Shown one piece after another: positions 43,270 to 52,889 of a stretch of DNA of 64,000 nt (positions are counted from its first letter, which is position 1; every line of letters starts with the position of its first letter). This DNA is from Mycolicibacterium sp. (GTDB lineage Bacteria > Actinomycetota > Actinomycetes > Mycobacteriales > Mycobacteriaceae). Both the position numbers and the translations under genes were made by a program. Below the pieces are notes generated by a model, which was given only the letters and a program-made list of their open reading frames with translations, had not been told where the DNA came from and searched no databases. Location: assembly GCF_016462545.1 (NCBI RefSeq), contig NZ_JAEMTA010000010.1:1-64000 (forward strand), read 5' to 3'.

Positions 43270-44518
43270 ACGTGACGTGGCGAACGGCCCGCGGCACCAC
43301 GGAGGGCACCACCGACTCCGCGGCCGCCGCGGCGGAGATCGCCTTCTTCAACAGCCGGACGCCCACGGGGCTGGGAGCGGCGTCGAGTTCTTCTGAGCGA
43401 CTGGCCAATTCGGAAATCGACCCGGCGTACACGGATTGTACGACGTCGAGCGCGGAATTCTCCTTGGTGTCGATGATGCTGTGCCCGCTGCTGGGCAGGT
43501 CGACCAGCACCGCATCGGGAATCAGGTCGACGATCCGGTCGGCCACCGCGCGCGGGGTGGTGAGATCGCGACCTCCGGAGAGCACGGCCGTCGGCCAGGT
43601 GAATCCCGGCATCGCTGCGATGAGGTCGAACGGCTCCGCCACGAAATCGACATCGCCCGTAGCCATCTCGCGCAGCGCCACCGCCGGATCGAGCGGCTTG
43701 CCGTCCGGCACCGCGCCGTAGTTGAGCTCGCGGTAGCCGATGCGACCAACCAGGTCGGGCTCGTTGTGATAGGGAGTCTTGCGTTCCATCAGCAGTCGGG
43801 TGCCGAGGCCGACGGCGCCCCACACCCAGTCGTTGTCGGTCAATAGCAGGTCGAGCTGGCGGCCCAGCAGCTCAGGACCGCCGAGTCCATACATGTCGGC
43901 GGCGAGTTGCGTCTTGGCCGGGGTCAGCACTCCGTCCTCGACGAGTCGGTGGACCTTCTCGGCGAGCTCTGCGGTCTCCTCGTCGTCGCCGTCCCAGAGG
44001 GCCCGGCGGACCGCGATGCGCACCTCGTCGATGTCGTCGGCCGATAGCAGCGGGGAATCCAGGACCATCGCGCGCACCCGCGCCGGGTGGCGCACGCCGA
44101 GACCCGCCGCCAGATACGTGCCGTACGACGTCCCGTAGACGACCGCCTGGTCGACCTTGGCGTCGTCGAGCACCGCCGCGACGTCACCGACGACGGCCTC
44201 GATCGTCAGGGCGTCGGGGGGTAGGTCGGCGCCCGCGTCGTCGTGCCGTGACATCCCGACACCACGGTGCTCGACCATGATGACGTCTAGACCGGCGGCG
44301 GCGGCACGCTTGCGCAGCCCGCGGTATAGCGCTATCGACGCGGCACCGGGGCCGCCGGGGATGATCACCAGGGGGTGATCGGACTCCTCGCCGGTGCGTA
44401 CGTAGAACAGGTCGAACTCTTCTCCGCCGTCGGCCAACACCGGCCGTCGGACGGATCGCACACCCGGCTGCGCGGCCAATCTGTCGTGGACTCGCCGGCG
44501 CCCGGCATTCATGGTCAT
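43259..44518 (-). CDS. Alpha/beta-hydrolase (proline-iminopeptidase-like)
   Basis: A 419-residue alpha/beta-hydrolase. The oxyanion segment is PLVIIPGGPGAASIALYRGL, then VIMVEHRGVGMSRHD, and the nucleophile elbow is VVYGTSYGTYLAAGLGVRHP with a Ser nucleophile. Candidate acid and base residues are in VLSGGRDLTTP and LPSSGHSIIDTK. The HRGVGxS pattern fits tripeptidyl/prolyl aminopeptidase-like S33 enzymes. It is longer than plain iminopeptidases. Its position beside an oligopeptide transporter suggests peptide hydrolysis after import, but it is on the opposite strand. ATG at 44512 is an alternative start. Confidence 0.83.
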   Translation of the reverse strand: MTMNAGRRRVHDRLAAQPGVRSVRRPVLADGGEEFDLFYVRTGEESDHPLVIIPGGPGAASIALYRGLRKRAAAAGLDVIMVEHRGVGMSRHDDAGADLPPDALTIEAVVGDVAAVLDDAKVDQAVVYGTSYGTYLAAGLGVRHPARVRAMVLDSPLLSADDIDEVRIAVRRALWDGDDEETAELAEKVHRLVEDGVLTPAKTQLAADMYGLGGPELLGRQLDLLLTDNDWVWGAVGLGTRLLMERKTPYHNEPDLVGRIGYRELNYGAVPDGKPLDPAVALREMATGDVDFVAEPFDLIAAMPGFTWPTAVLSGGRDLTTPRAVADRIVDLIPDAVLVDLPSSGHSIIDTKENSALDVVQSVYAGSISELASRSEELDAAPSPVGVRLLKKAISAAAAAESVVPSVVPRAVRHVTSTS

Positions 44519-44609
44519 CGCTCACCATTGTGCCCTCCGCCGCGCAGTCTTAGGTTCGGGCTGAGCCAAAGCAGTGTCGTCACCCCCGGCCCTGCGTAGA
44601 AACGTTGCC

Positions 44610-45839
44610 ATGACCACCGTCGAGAACAACACCCGCATCCTCCCTGGCTCCCCACCGTGGGATGAACTGCTCAGCCGCATCGCGGCGGGCGCCAAGGACC
44701 GAGATCTGAACGACGAGAATCCCTTTGATCAGGTGACGGCGCTCAAGCGCGCGGGATTCGGCACCCTACGCCTGCCGCACGAGCTGGGCGGTTCGGGAGT
44801 GACTGTGCCGCAACTGTTCTCCGCGGTGATCGACGTGGCGCGGGCCGATCCCATTGTCGCGCACATCTTCCGGACGCACTTCTGGTTCACCGAAGAGCGG
44901 CTGCGAACCGCCGGTGTAGGAGATCCCGCGTCGCAGCAGTGGCTGCGCAAGATCGCCGACGGCAAGCTCTTCGGCAACGCGTTCAGCGAGAAGGGCGGCA
45001 ACGCCGTGGGCAGCCTGGTGTTCAACACCCGGCTGCTGCCAGATCCGGCAGGCGGCTTCCGCCTCGAGGGCGAGAAGTTCTACAGCACCGGCACGCTGTT
45101 CTCCGACTACCTCACCGTCACCGCCACCACCGATCACGACTCCGTCGCAACTGTCGTGGTGCCAGCGGACCGCACCGGCGTGAAGCTGATCGACGACTGG
45201 GACGGGTTCGGACAGCGCCGCACCGGCACGGGGACGACGGTGTTCAAGAACGTCGCGGTCACCTCCGACGAGATCCTCGCCGATGCACCGTACGACGCCC
45301 CCGCGGTACCCACCGTGCAGTACGCCTCCCTGCAGCTGTACATCCATGCGGTGGTTGCGGGCATCCTGGCGGCCGTCGTGGATGACGGGGTTTCCCTGCT
45401 CCGTTCGCGCGACCGCAGCTTCAGCCATGCCCCCACGGAACGGCCCACCGACGACCCGCTGCTGCAGCGACTGCTCGGCGAGCTGTCCAGCACGGCCTAT
45501 GTCGCGAAGGCAGCGGTGCTGGACGCCGCCGAGGCGATTGCCACGGCGACCACCTCGGCGGCGTCGACCTCCGACGGCAACCCGGATGCCCAGCTGGCCC
45601 AGGAGGCGCAGCTGAAGGTCGCCAAGGTGAAGGTCCACCTCGATGCCATCGCCCCGGAGGCCGCGACACGGCTGCTCGAGCTCGGCGGCGCCAGTGCGGC
45701 CAGCCGGCAGAAGGGCCTCGATCGGCACTGGCGCAACATCCGCACCATCACGCTGCACAACCCGGTGGCCTACAAGGCCGTCGCGATCGGCGCGAACCTG
45801 CTGCACGACACCCCCGTCCCCGCCAACGCCTACTTCTGA
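44610..45839 (+). CDS. Acyl-CoA-dehydrogenase-fold flavin monooxygenase (DszC/SfnC-like)
   Basis: A 409-residue protein with the acyl-CoA dehydrogenase fold but DszC/SfnC-like motifs. These include FGTLRLPHELGGSGVTVPQLFSAV, GNAFSEKGGNAVGSLVFNTRL, EGEKFYSTGTLFSDYLTVTAT and the C-terminal HWRNIRTITLHNPVAYK, characteristic of flavin-dependent N- or S-monooxygenases in this fold. A reductase partner would be required. Related enzymes oxidise sulfones or organosulfur compounds, which would fit the sulfur theme of the window, though this is inference. It stands alone, divergent from the hydrolase and followed by a hairpin repeat. Confidence 0.85.
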   Translation: MTTVENNTRILPGSPPWDELLSRIAAGAKDRDLNDENPFDQVTALKRAGFGTLRLPHELGGSGVTVPQLFSAVIDVARADPIVAHIFRTHFWFTEERLRTAGVGDPASQQWLRKIADGKLFGNAFSEKGGNAVGSLVFNTRLLPDPAGGFRLEGEKFYSTGTLFSDYLTVTATTDHDSVATVVVPADRTGVKLIDDWDGFGQRRTGTGTTVFKNVAVTSDEILADAPYDAPAVPTVQYASLQLYIHAVVAGILAAVVDDGVSLLRSRDRSFSHAPTERPTDDPLLQRLLGELSSTAYVAKAAVLDAAEAIATATTSAASTSDGNPDAQLAQEAQLKVAKVKVHLDAIAPEAATRLLELGGASAASRQKGLDRHWRNIRTITLHNPVAYKAVAIGANLLHDTPVPANAYF

Positions 45840-45841
45840 TT

Positions 45842-45896
45842 CGCGATTTGTGCACGCGTGGTTGCGGTGAGCGCAACTGCGCGTGCACGAATCGCG
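45842..45896. repeat. Hairpin repeat element, copy 1
   Basis: A 55-bp near-perfect inverted repeat between convergent genes. Outer arms start CGCGATTTGTGCACGCG and end CGCGTGCACGAATCGCG; inner arms are GTTGCG and GCGCAAC around a GTGA loop. It is about 85-90% identical to copy 2 at 58894-58942. It probably acts as a bidirectional terminator and belongs to a dispersed family. Confidence 0.8.
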
Positions 45897-45919
45897 GGGA
45901 ACCCCAGCGCCGCAACGTG

Positions 45920-47464
45920 TCAGTCGCGAGTTGACCTGATCAGGTCCGAGGCCTTCTCCCCAATCATCACGCTCGGCGCGTGGGTGTGGCCGCGGATGAT
46001 CGTCGGCATGATCGAGGCGTCGGCGACCCTCAGCCCGTCCACGCCGCGGACCCGCAGTTGGGGGTCGACGACGCTCGCCTCGTCCCTGCCCATGCGGCAC
46101 GTCCCCACGGGGTGGTACAGGGTGTGCGACACCGTCTCGAGCGCCCGCTGAAGGGTGGCATCGTCGAGTTCGGTGGCATTCGCAGGCCGGGCGATGCCGC
46201 GGAGCAACCCGCGCATCGTCGGTGAATCAGCGATGCGCGCCGTGATACGCAGACCGGCCATCAGCGCGGCTCGGTCGGCTCCCTCGTCGTCGGTCAGGTA
46301 ACGCGGGTCGATGACGGGTTTGGTGAACGGGTCGGCAGACTGCAAGGTGACGGTGCCGCGGCTGTGCGGCTTGAGCAGGATGGGACCCATCACGACGGCG
46401 TGTCCCGTGTGGCCGGCCCCGACGCCCTCGTCGAAGAACGGCGCCGGCGCGAAGATCAGCTCGAGGTCGGGCAGGTCCAAGTCCTCACGGCTGCGGACGA
46501 ATCCGTAGGCCTCGCCGACGTTGGAGGTCAACATGCCACGCCGACGAACCAGGTAGTCCACCAGCTCCTTTGGCTTCTCCGCTGCGTACAACGTGTCCTC
46601 GTCCGCATCGAAGCCGACCGGAACGCACAGGTGATCCATCAGATTCTGTCCAACCTCCGGGAGGTGGCGAACCTCGTCGATGCCGTGATCGGCGAGACGT
46701 TCGCGGTCGCCGATCCCCGAGAGCATCAACAGCTGCGGCGAGTTGATCGCGCCGCCGCACAGCACCACCTCCCGGCGGGCCCTAGCGACGACGATGCGTC
46801 CTTCGTGCCGGTACTCGACCCCCACCGCGCGGCCGTCCTCGATCACCACTCGGGTGACCATCGCATCGGTGATCACCCGAAGATTGGGTCTGCGCAGGAC
46901 GGGCTTCAGGTACGCGTCAGCGGCGCTCCACCGCGCCCCTCTGCGCTGCGTCACGCGGGTCTCGCAAAACCCTTCCGGCGCATCCTGATTGGGCGTCTCT
47001 GTGCGATAGCCGCACTCTGCGATCGCCGACAGCCACTGTGCGGTCGAGCTGCGCGGACTGCGCTGCGGCGAGATCACCAGCGGTCCGTCCTCGATGCGGC
47101 TGAAGTACTTCTCGACGCCGTCGTAGCTCCACGACTCGTCTGCCGCGTGGCCCCACTCGTCGTAGTCCGCCGCGAATCCGCGGACCCACATCATGGCGTT
47201 CATCGACGACGACCCGCCGAGCACCTTGCCGCGCGGCCAATAGATCTGGCGGCCGTCGAGTTCCTTCTGCGGCTCAGTCGAGTAGTCCCAGTCCGCATCC
47301 GACTTGAACAGCTTGGCGAAGGCCGCTGGGATGTGGACGAACTTGTCCTTGTCGCGTGCGCCGGCCTCCAGCACCAGCACCTGCACACCGGGCGTCTCGC
47401 TCAGGCGGTTGGCGAGCACTGAGCCGGCAGAGCCGGTGCCCACGACGATGTAGTCAGGCTTCAC
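45920..47464 (-). CDS. GMC-family FAD oxidoreductase (Rv1279-like, choline-dehydrogenase type)
   Basis: A 514-residue glucose-methanol-choline oxidoreductase. The FAD-binding N-terminus is YIVVGTGSAGSVLANRL, GMC signature 1 is GKVLGGSSSMNAMMWVRG, and signature 2 is GGAINSPQLLMLSGIG. The C-terminal region has HPVGTCRMG and PTIIRGHTHAPSVMIGEKA, where the catalytic His/Asn pair usually lies. It oxidises an alcohol; the substrate is unknown. The start is the GTG at 47464 directly before KPDYIVVG; the frame continues to 47554 inside the next gene. It is downstream of the ATPase/phosphoesterase pair, the same order as remembered for Rv1277-Rv1279. Confidence 0.9.
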   Translation of the reverse strand: MKPDYIVVGTGSAGSVLANRLSETPGVQVLVLEAGARDKDKFVHIPAAFAKLFKSDADWDYSTEPQKELDGRQIYWPRGKVLGGSSSMNAMMWVRGFAADYDEWGHAADESWSYDGVEKYFSRIEDGPLVISPQRSPRSSTAQWLSAIAECGYRTETPNQDAPEGFCETRVTQRRGARWSAADAYLKPVLRRPNLRVITDAMVTRVVIEDGRAVGVEYRHEGRIVVARARREVVLCGGAINSPQLLMLSGIGDRERLADHGIDEVRHLPEVGQNLMDHLCVPVGFDADEDTLYAAEKPKELVDYLVRRRGMLTSNVGEAYGFVRSREDLDLPDLELIFAPAPFFDEGVGAGHTGHAVVMGPILLKPHSRGTVTLQSADPFTKPVIDPRYLTDDEGADRAALMAGLRITARIADSPTMRGLLRGIARPANATELDDATLQRALETVSHTLYHPVGTCRMGRDEASVVDPQLRVRGVDGLRVADASIMPTIIRGHTHAPSVMIGEKASDLIRSTRD

Positions 47465-47493
47465 GGCGGACCAGTCTATTGAGGGTTGCCCTA

Positions 47494-50106
47494 CTACACG
47501 CTCAATTGGAGGTGCTGCGCGCCGGCGATTCCGGCATACCGCTCCGGACTGCACGTCAGGACGATGACCTGACCGTCGCCGCCGACCACGTCGAACACCT
47601 CGCCCATCCTGGCCAGCCGGTCGGGATCGCTGAAGCCCAACGCATCATCGATGACCACGGGAACACCGTCCTCCTTCGCAACCAGGGCCGCACTCGCCAG
47701 CCTCGCCACGATGCCCAGTTGCTCCTTGGCGCCCCCCGAGAGCGACTCGAACGGCACGGTGCGTCCGTCCAGCGTGCGGCTGAGAATACGAAGATCACCA
47801 TCGATCTCGACGTCGAAGTCCGCACCGAACACGATGCGGCCCAGACGTTGCACCTCGGCCCGGAACGGATCGAGGTAGCGCAGCCGCGATTCATCGCGAT
47901 GGCGCGTCATCACCGACTGCAGCAGCTGCGCTGCCCCGGCGCGACGCTGGACCCGGTCATGCTCCGCCGCCGCATGCTCGCGTTCGATCTGTGCCGCATC
48001 GAGCCGACCCTTGCGACCCTCCGATCCGTACACCCGCAGCTGCGCCGTGAGCTCGCGAAGCTGCCCGGCGACGTCGTCGTGCCGGTCGCCGAGCTGGGCG
48101 GCTCTGTCCGCGGCATCCGTCAGTTCGGCAGCCACCGCCGCCGGTCCGGCGAGGACGAGTTCGGACTCGACGGCCAGCACCCGGGCGACGACTCCGCGGG
48201 CCCGTTCGGCGTCAGCCTCGGCTTGGATCACCAGCTGATCGTCGGACTGCGATTCCCGTTGCCGGGTAAGGCGTTCGGACGCATTCGCGACCTCGTCGCG
48301 CGCAGTGCGCAGTTGAGACTGCAGGACGGTTGCAGCACTAGCCACCCTCATCGCGTGTGTCGCAGCGGTCGTGGCTGCGGCACGACAGGCCTCGTAGTCG
48401 GCGCGCGCCCGCCGGAGGGCCTCGGTCGCTGCGCCGAGTTCGGCGCGCGCACCCTCCACGTCGATACTGCCTGTCGGGTCGAGTTCGACACTCAGCTCGG
48501 CGAGGCGGGCGTTGAGCCCGTCGACCGAGTCGTCGCCGACGAGTGCGTCGAGGGTGGCCCGCAGTCGATCTCCGGACGCCGTCAGATCGCGTCTTCTGGC
48601 GTCCAGCGCCCGCGCGGCGTCGACGTCCGCGACTTCGGCCTCGTCGAGCAGGCCCGTCAGGATCTCGCGCGCCCTGTCGAGCTTGTCCTGCGAATCGGCC
48701 GCCGACGCACCGGGCACCACGCGGAACGTCATCAGGCCCGGCAGCTCCACCTCGGTCGAGGTCGTCACGTTCTGCGACCACCCGGCGCCGGGCGTCAGCT
48801 CCACCTCGCGGCCGTCGACCAGAACCTGGATGCCGGTCACTGCGTCGAGCTCGACACGCGCCGACGCCAACTCGGCCTGAAAGGCAGCCCGCTCGATGGC
48901 CAATGCCGCCATCTCGACGTCGCGCATCACCGCATCCGACAGCGTGATCGGCGACAGCTCGGCGACGACGTCCGCCATCTCGCGCTCCACCGCCTCGATC
49001 TTGGTGAGCCTGGTCGCCAATTTCTCCGCCTCGAGACGACGGACGATCCGTTCGACAGCGCTGCGCGCGCACTCGACGCGGGCGTGGCACCGCTCGGCGA
49101 CGACGCGGGCGGCCTCAGCTGACTCCGCCGCCGCCGCGGCGGTCTCCTCAGCCGTCGTCTGGTCCTGCTCAGCTGCCTTTACGGCCGATTCGAGGTCGGC
49201 GATGGTGTTACTGCGCTCGGCAAGGTCGGCCCGCAATCTGCGGCGCTCGCCCAGGGCGGCCTCGGACGCGGCCTTGGCCATCTCGGCGGGCTCGGCGAGG
49301 GCACGCGCCGCAGCGAGGCGGTCCTCGAGTGCCTTGACCGCATCGGCGGACGTCCGCGCGGACTCGAGTCGCTGGGCGGCGGTGACGCGCTCCCGCGAGA
49401 GACGGGCCAGGGCATCGGCGAGTTGCGCATGACGGACGACCGCCTCGTCGACCTCCTCGACCGCGGACCGGCACAGGTCGACCTGCTGCTCGGCGTCCCG
49501 AAGTCGCGCGACGGCGCTCGCCCACTGACCCGTGGCTCGACCCGTCGCCGTGAAGTACTGCCGGAACTCCGCGTCGATCCGGTCGATGAGCAACGGTTCG
49601 GATCCCGAGAGCGTGACCGTCTGCCCGGCCGCCACGTCGAGCGCTCGCGCCAGCGCGTCGCAGGACGAAAGATCAACGGAGGCAGTCGATGCCGATTGCA
49701 GTACCCGTTGCGCCTGCCATAGGTCGGTGTCCATGGTCTCCGCGAGGATCGCCAGCACGCGCTCGTGGGCCTCGTCACCGGTGAGCTGTTCGCGGTGCGG
49801 CGACAGCACCGTCAAGCTGGTCTGCTGCTTCTTGTGGAATCGCTTGTGGTACTCGAAGCGGTACGGCCCGGTGGAGATCACGGCCGTCACCTCGGCGCCC
49901 TCGTCCACGTGCGTGGGCTTGACCTGCTTGACCTCCTTCTTGGTCGAGCGGTCCTTGGCCTCCAGCAGCAGATCGAGAGCTTCGATCATCGACGACTTGC
50001 CGATCTCGTTGGCGCCGGACACGACGACGACTCCGCGATCGGGAAACTCGATGTCGCGGTAAGCGATTCCGCGATAGTTCCTCAGCACGAGTCGGTGCAA
50101 CTTCAC
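47494..50106 (-). CDS. SbcC/YhaN-like AAA ATPase with coiled coil (Rv1278-like)
   Basis: An 870-residue SMC/Rad50-type ATPase. Walker A is VSGANEIGKSSMIEALDLLL (near residues 30-49), preceded by LHRLVLRNYRGIAYRDI. A long Ala/Glu/Arg-rich coiled-coil centre runs from about residue 200 to 700. The C-terminal half-site has signature ESLSGGAKEQLGIVARL and Walker B VPVVIDDALGFSDPDR. The start is a GTG overlapping the phosphoesterase stop (GTGA). With that nuclease-like partner it should form an SbcCD/Mre11-Rad50-like complex that processes DNA ends or hairpins. It lacks an obvious CxxC zinc hook, as in YhaN-type relatives. Confidence 0.88.
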   Translation of the reverse strand: MKLHRLVLRNYRGIAYRDIEFPDRGVVVVSGANEIGKSSMIEALDLLLEAKDRSTKKEVKQVKPTHVDEGAEVTAVISTGPYRFEYHKRFHKKQQTSLTVLSPHREQLTGDEAHERVLAILAETMDTDLWQAQRVLQSASTASVDLSSCDALARALDVAAGQTVTLSGSEPLLIDRIDAEFRQYFTATGRATGQWASAVARLRDAEQQVDLCRSAVEEVDEAVVRHAQLADALARLSRERVTAAQRLESARTSADAVKALEDRLAAARALAEPAEMAKAASEAALGERRRLRADLAERSNTIADLESAVKAAEQDQTTAEETAAAAAESAEAARVVAERCHARVECARSAVERIVRRLEAEKLATRLTKIEAVEREMADVVAELSPITLSDAVMRDVEMAALAIERAAFQAELASARVELDAVTGIQVLVDGREVELTPGAGWSQNVTTSTEVELPGLMTFRVVPGASAADSQDKLDRAREILTGLLDEAEVADVDAARALDARRRDLTASGDRLRATLDALVGDDSVDGLNARLAELSVELDPTGSIDVEGARAELGAATEALRRARADYEACRAAATTAATHAMRVASAATVLQSQLRTARDEVANASERLTRQRESQSDDQLVIQAEADAERARGVVARVLAVESELVLAGPAAVAAELTDAADRAAQLGDRHDDVAGQLRELTAQLRVYGSEGRKGRLDAAQIEREHAAAEHDRVQRRAGAAQLLQSVMTRHRDESRLRYLDPFRAEVQRLGRIVFGADFDVEIDGDLRILSRTLDGRTVPFESLSGGAKEQLGIVARLASAALVAKEDGVPVVIDDALGFSDPDRLARMGEVFDVVGGDGQVIVLTCSPERYAGIAGAQHLQLSV

Positions 50107-51254
50107 GCGACGCTCCCCCGCTCGGTGAGCCGCAGCAGCAGCGCCAGCGCGCCGCGCGCATCGTCGGCCCGGGCGTCGTCGGCGCGCGCCGCGGCCACCA
50201 ACTCCTCGACGGCGGCGGCCGCGAAGCCGCCGATACCGAGGTCGTCGAACTCACCGTCGGCGGGCACGACGGCGATGTCGGTCTCCCGATCCCAGGTGCT
50301 CAACGCGGCGAACTTGTGCGCGTACCTGTCGAAGCACGCATCGAGCGCGGCCTTGTCGGTGACGGTCAGGGTGCCGGTGAGCGCGATCTGGACCACCGTG
50401 CACTCCTTGTCGGGCAGCTGGTCGAGGTTGATGTCGAGATCCGCAACGTCCCTTGCGGTATCGACCGATCGCCGCAGCGTCACGAACTTCCACCGGCCCA
50501 CCCGACGGCCCTGTACGTGCACCGCCCGCACCGGATCCTGCTCGTCCACGTCGACCACCAGGACGTGGCCGGGATCGGGCTCGACGTGGTCGTAATTGGT
50601 GACCTCCTGCGAACCGGAGTACCACACCCGACCGGTCGACCCGACCTCGGTGCGAGAGTGTTTGTCGCCCAGGGCGACATAGTGCACGGCACCGCGGGCG
50701 AGCGCCGCCTCGACGGTGGCGAGCCGGATCAGGGACGGCTTGTCGCGGTCCGGCTCGAAGAGATCCACGCCGCCATGACCGACGACGATGCGGGTGACCC
50801 CGTCGGCGGTGAGGCCCTCGAGCACCTCACCCAGCAGATCGGTGGTTGGCTTCTTGGAACGCCAAGGCGCGGAGACGATCTCGAGCCCAGAACGAACCAG
50901 GTGCACACCGGCCCGGTCGAGCACGGTGACGTTGTCCGGCCGCTCGGCGGCGAACAGGGCGCTGGTGTATACCGACGAGGCATCGAGCGGATCGTGATTG
51001 CCGGGAAGCAGATACACCGGAACGCCGATGGCACGCATGGCCTCCAGCGACTGGCTGACGTCCCGCGGCGCGAGCTGGTTGTGCTCGAAGACGTCCCCGG
51101 CGACGACGACGAACTCCGCGCCCGTCTCGGCGGCGACGGCCCCCAGGCCGGCCACGGCATCTCGGCGCGCTGCCGAATATCGTGGCTGCGCCTCACCGTT
51201 CAGGAAGTGACGGGTCATGCCGAGCTGCCAGTCGGCGGTGTGTAGGAAACGCAT
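50103..51254 (-). CDS. SbcD/YhaO-like metallophosphoesterase (Rv1277-like)
   Basis: A 383-residue calcineurin-like phosphoesterase with all five metal motifs: FLHTADWQLG, VVVAGDVFEHNQ, LLPGNHDPLD, IVVGHGGVD and YVALGDKHS. In SbcD/Mre11-type proteins this domain is the nuclease. The start at 51254 is taken at MRFLHTADW. Its stop overlaps the ATPase start by four bases, indicating a stoichiometric complex. A hairpin upstream separates it from the PepSY gene. Confidence 0.9.
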   Translation of the reverse strand: MRFLHTADWQLGMTRHFLNGEAQPRYSAARRDAVAGLGAVAAETGAEFVVVAGDVFEHNQLAPRDVSQSLEAMRAIGVPVYLLPGNHDPLDASSVYTSALFAAERPDNVTVLDRAGVHLVRSGLEIVSAPWRSKKPTTDLLGEVLEGLTADGVTRIVVGHGGVDLFEPDRDKPSLIRLATVEAALARGAVHYVALGDKHSRTEVGSTGRVWYSGSQEVTNYDHVEPDPGHVLVVDVDEQDPVRAVHVQGRRVGRWKFVTLRRSVDTARDVADLDINLDQLPDKECTVVQIALTGTLTVTDKAALDACFDRYAHKFAALSTWDRETDIAVVPADGEFDDLGIGGFAAAAVEELVAAARADDARADDARGALALLLRLTERGSVA

Positions 51255-51310
51255 CCGGACTCCTCGGCTCTCGTGTCGTGGACCGTCATCTCGACGGGCA
51301 TGGCGAGTGT

Positions 51311-51340
51311 AGGTCCGCGCCCCGACAAGTCGGCGGACCT
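51311..51340. terminator. Hairpin after the PepSY gene
   Basis: AGGTCCG pairs with CGGACCT, with inner CCGAC/GTCGG and a four-base bulge. It lies downstream of the PepSY gene stop and upstream of the phosphoesterase start, so termination of the former is plausible. Confidence 0.4.
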
Positions 51341-51377
51341 CGCCCGGCATGTGCGGTGACGACCACGTCAGCCCACG

Positions 51378-52790
51378 TCAACGCACCCCGGATGCCTTGA
51401 TGCGACCGAGGATCACGTCCACCGCCAGGAATGCCACCAGGCCGATGCCCAACAGCGGCAGGAACACCCCGACGCCGACCGCGAGGACCGCCACCGCGGC
51501 CAGCACCGCGGGACGTTGGCGCCGCAGCAGGCCACGCGCGGGCGGGCGGCCGACCGCCCACTGCCTGCCGCGCGTCGGACGGCGCTGCCACCACATGCGG
51601 TACCCGCGCACGATCACCGTCACCAACGCCAGCGCAACGCCCAAGAGCAGCAGTTGGTTCCAGACGCCGAACAGGAACCCCATGTGCATGCGGATGCCCC
51701 AGTCGGCGAGCTTGGCGATCGGTGAATAGTCCCGCGCATAGTCCACGACGCCGGTGACGGTCATCGTCGACGGGTCGACGGCAGCGGCGTTGGTGGTCAG
51801 CCGAAACGCCTCGTCGAGCTCGCTGACACCGACCGCCTCACCGTGCTCGGCGGGCAGCGAGATCTCCAGCGGCGCGTCGACACCCACACCGTTCGCTGCG
51901 GCCACGACGCCGTCCAGGTCGACCGGCCCACCGGCGACCGGGCTCACCTGGCCGCCGTGACCGGGGTGCACCATGGCGGTGTCCAATTGCGGCCGTTCCC
52001 AGCCGAATTGAGCCCGCAGATCCGTCACCGTCGCACCCGCGAACGTCGACCACGTGATCCCCGTCGCGGAGAGGAACAGCAGCATCGGGAGGATCCAGAT
52101 GCCGACGACGGCGTGCCAGTTGAGCGTCCGCGACCGTCCCGTCGACGTCGCGTCCACCAGCAGGAGGCGACCCACCCCCCGCCTGCGCCGCTCCGCTCGC
52201 CGCCGCGTCCACCACAGGCAGACTCCCCCGAGGGCGACCACCCACAGCCACGATGCGGCGAGTTCGCTGTAGACCCGGCCGGGCTCCCCCAGCTGCAGAT
52301 GGCGATGCAGGCCGTCGAGCCACGTGCTGACAGGCAGGTAGCCGAACCACACGGGCTCGCTGCCGAGCACCTGCCCACCGTGCGGATCGACGAACACCGC
52401 GAGGCGAGTCTCCCCGGTGCCCTCCGGATCGAGTCGCGGGTCGGCGAACAGAACACGGGTGGAGTCCTCCGGGCCGGGCGCGGGACGCACCCCGACCATC
52501 GTCAGATCCGGCACCGACGCCTGCGCCGCGGCGGACTGCGCCACCAGCGAAAGCGTGTCAGCGCCGGGTTCGACGGTGAGGACGTCACGGTAGACGAATC
52601 GTTCGATGGTCGGCGCGACGGCGTACAGCCCGCCGGTGACGGCGGCCACCAGGATGAACGGCGCCACCAGGACACCGGCGTAGAAGTGCAGTCGTCTGAC
52701 GAGGGACGAGACGTAACGGGTGGATCCGACCGTGCGACGTGGCTCACCAGCGGGCGAATCGTCGTCGATCGTGCTTTCGGACATGGACAT
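51378..52790 (-). CDS. PepSY-associated transmembrane (PepSY_TM) protein
   Basis: A 470-residue membrane protein. The first helix is RRLHFYAGVLVAPFILVAAVTGGLYAVAP, the typical PepSY_TM start with a conserved His. A periplasmic PepSY-like segment follows (TRLAVFVDPHGGQVLG). Later helices include WLWVVALGGVCLWW, NWHAVVGIWILPMLLFLSATGITWS, QLLLLGVALALVTVIVRGYRMWW and a final pair near the C-terminus. The His-containing helix starts resemble haem- or metal-linked reductase-like proteins often found with iron or copper uptake genes. It lies 100 bases after a small His-containing membrane protein on the same strand; they may form an operon. Confidence 0.85.
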   Translation of the reverse strand: MSMSESTIDDDSPAGEPRRTVGSTRYVSSLVRRLHFYAGVLVAPFILVAAVTGGLYAVAPTIERFVYRDVLTVEPGADTLSLVAQSAAAQASVPDLTMVGVRPAPGPEDSTRVLFADPRLDPEGTGETRLAVFVDPHGGQVLGSEPVWFGYLPVSTWLDGLHRHLQLGEPGRVYSELAASWLWVVALGGVCLWWTRRRAERRRRGVGRLLLVDATSTGRSRTLNWHAVVGIWILPMLLFLSATGITWSTFAGATVTDLRAQFGWERPQLDTAMVHPGHGGQVSPVAGGPVDLDGVVAAANGVGVDAPLEISLPAEHGEAVGVSELDEAFRLTTNAAAVDPSTMTVTGVVDYARDYSPIAKLADWGIRMHMGFLFGVWNQLLLLGVALALVTVIVRGYRMWWQRRPTRGRQWAVGRPPARGLLRRQRPAVLAAVAVLAVGVGVFLPLLGIGLVAFLAVDVILGRIKASGVR

Positions 52791-52889
52791 ACGAGGGGTT
52801 TCCTTCGTTCACGAAGTGGGGTGTGGCCGCGCAACGGCACGGCGCCGGACGGCGCGATGACGCGCCGCCCGGTGAAGGGATGCCGCGGG

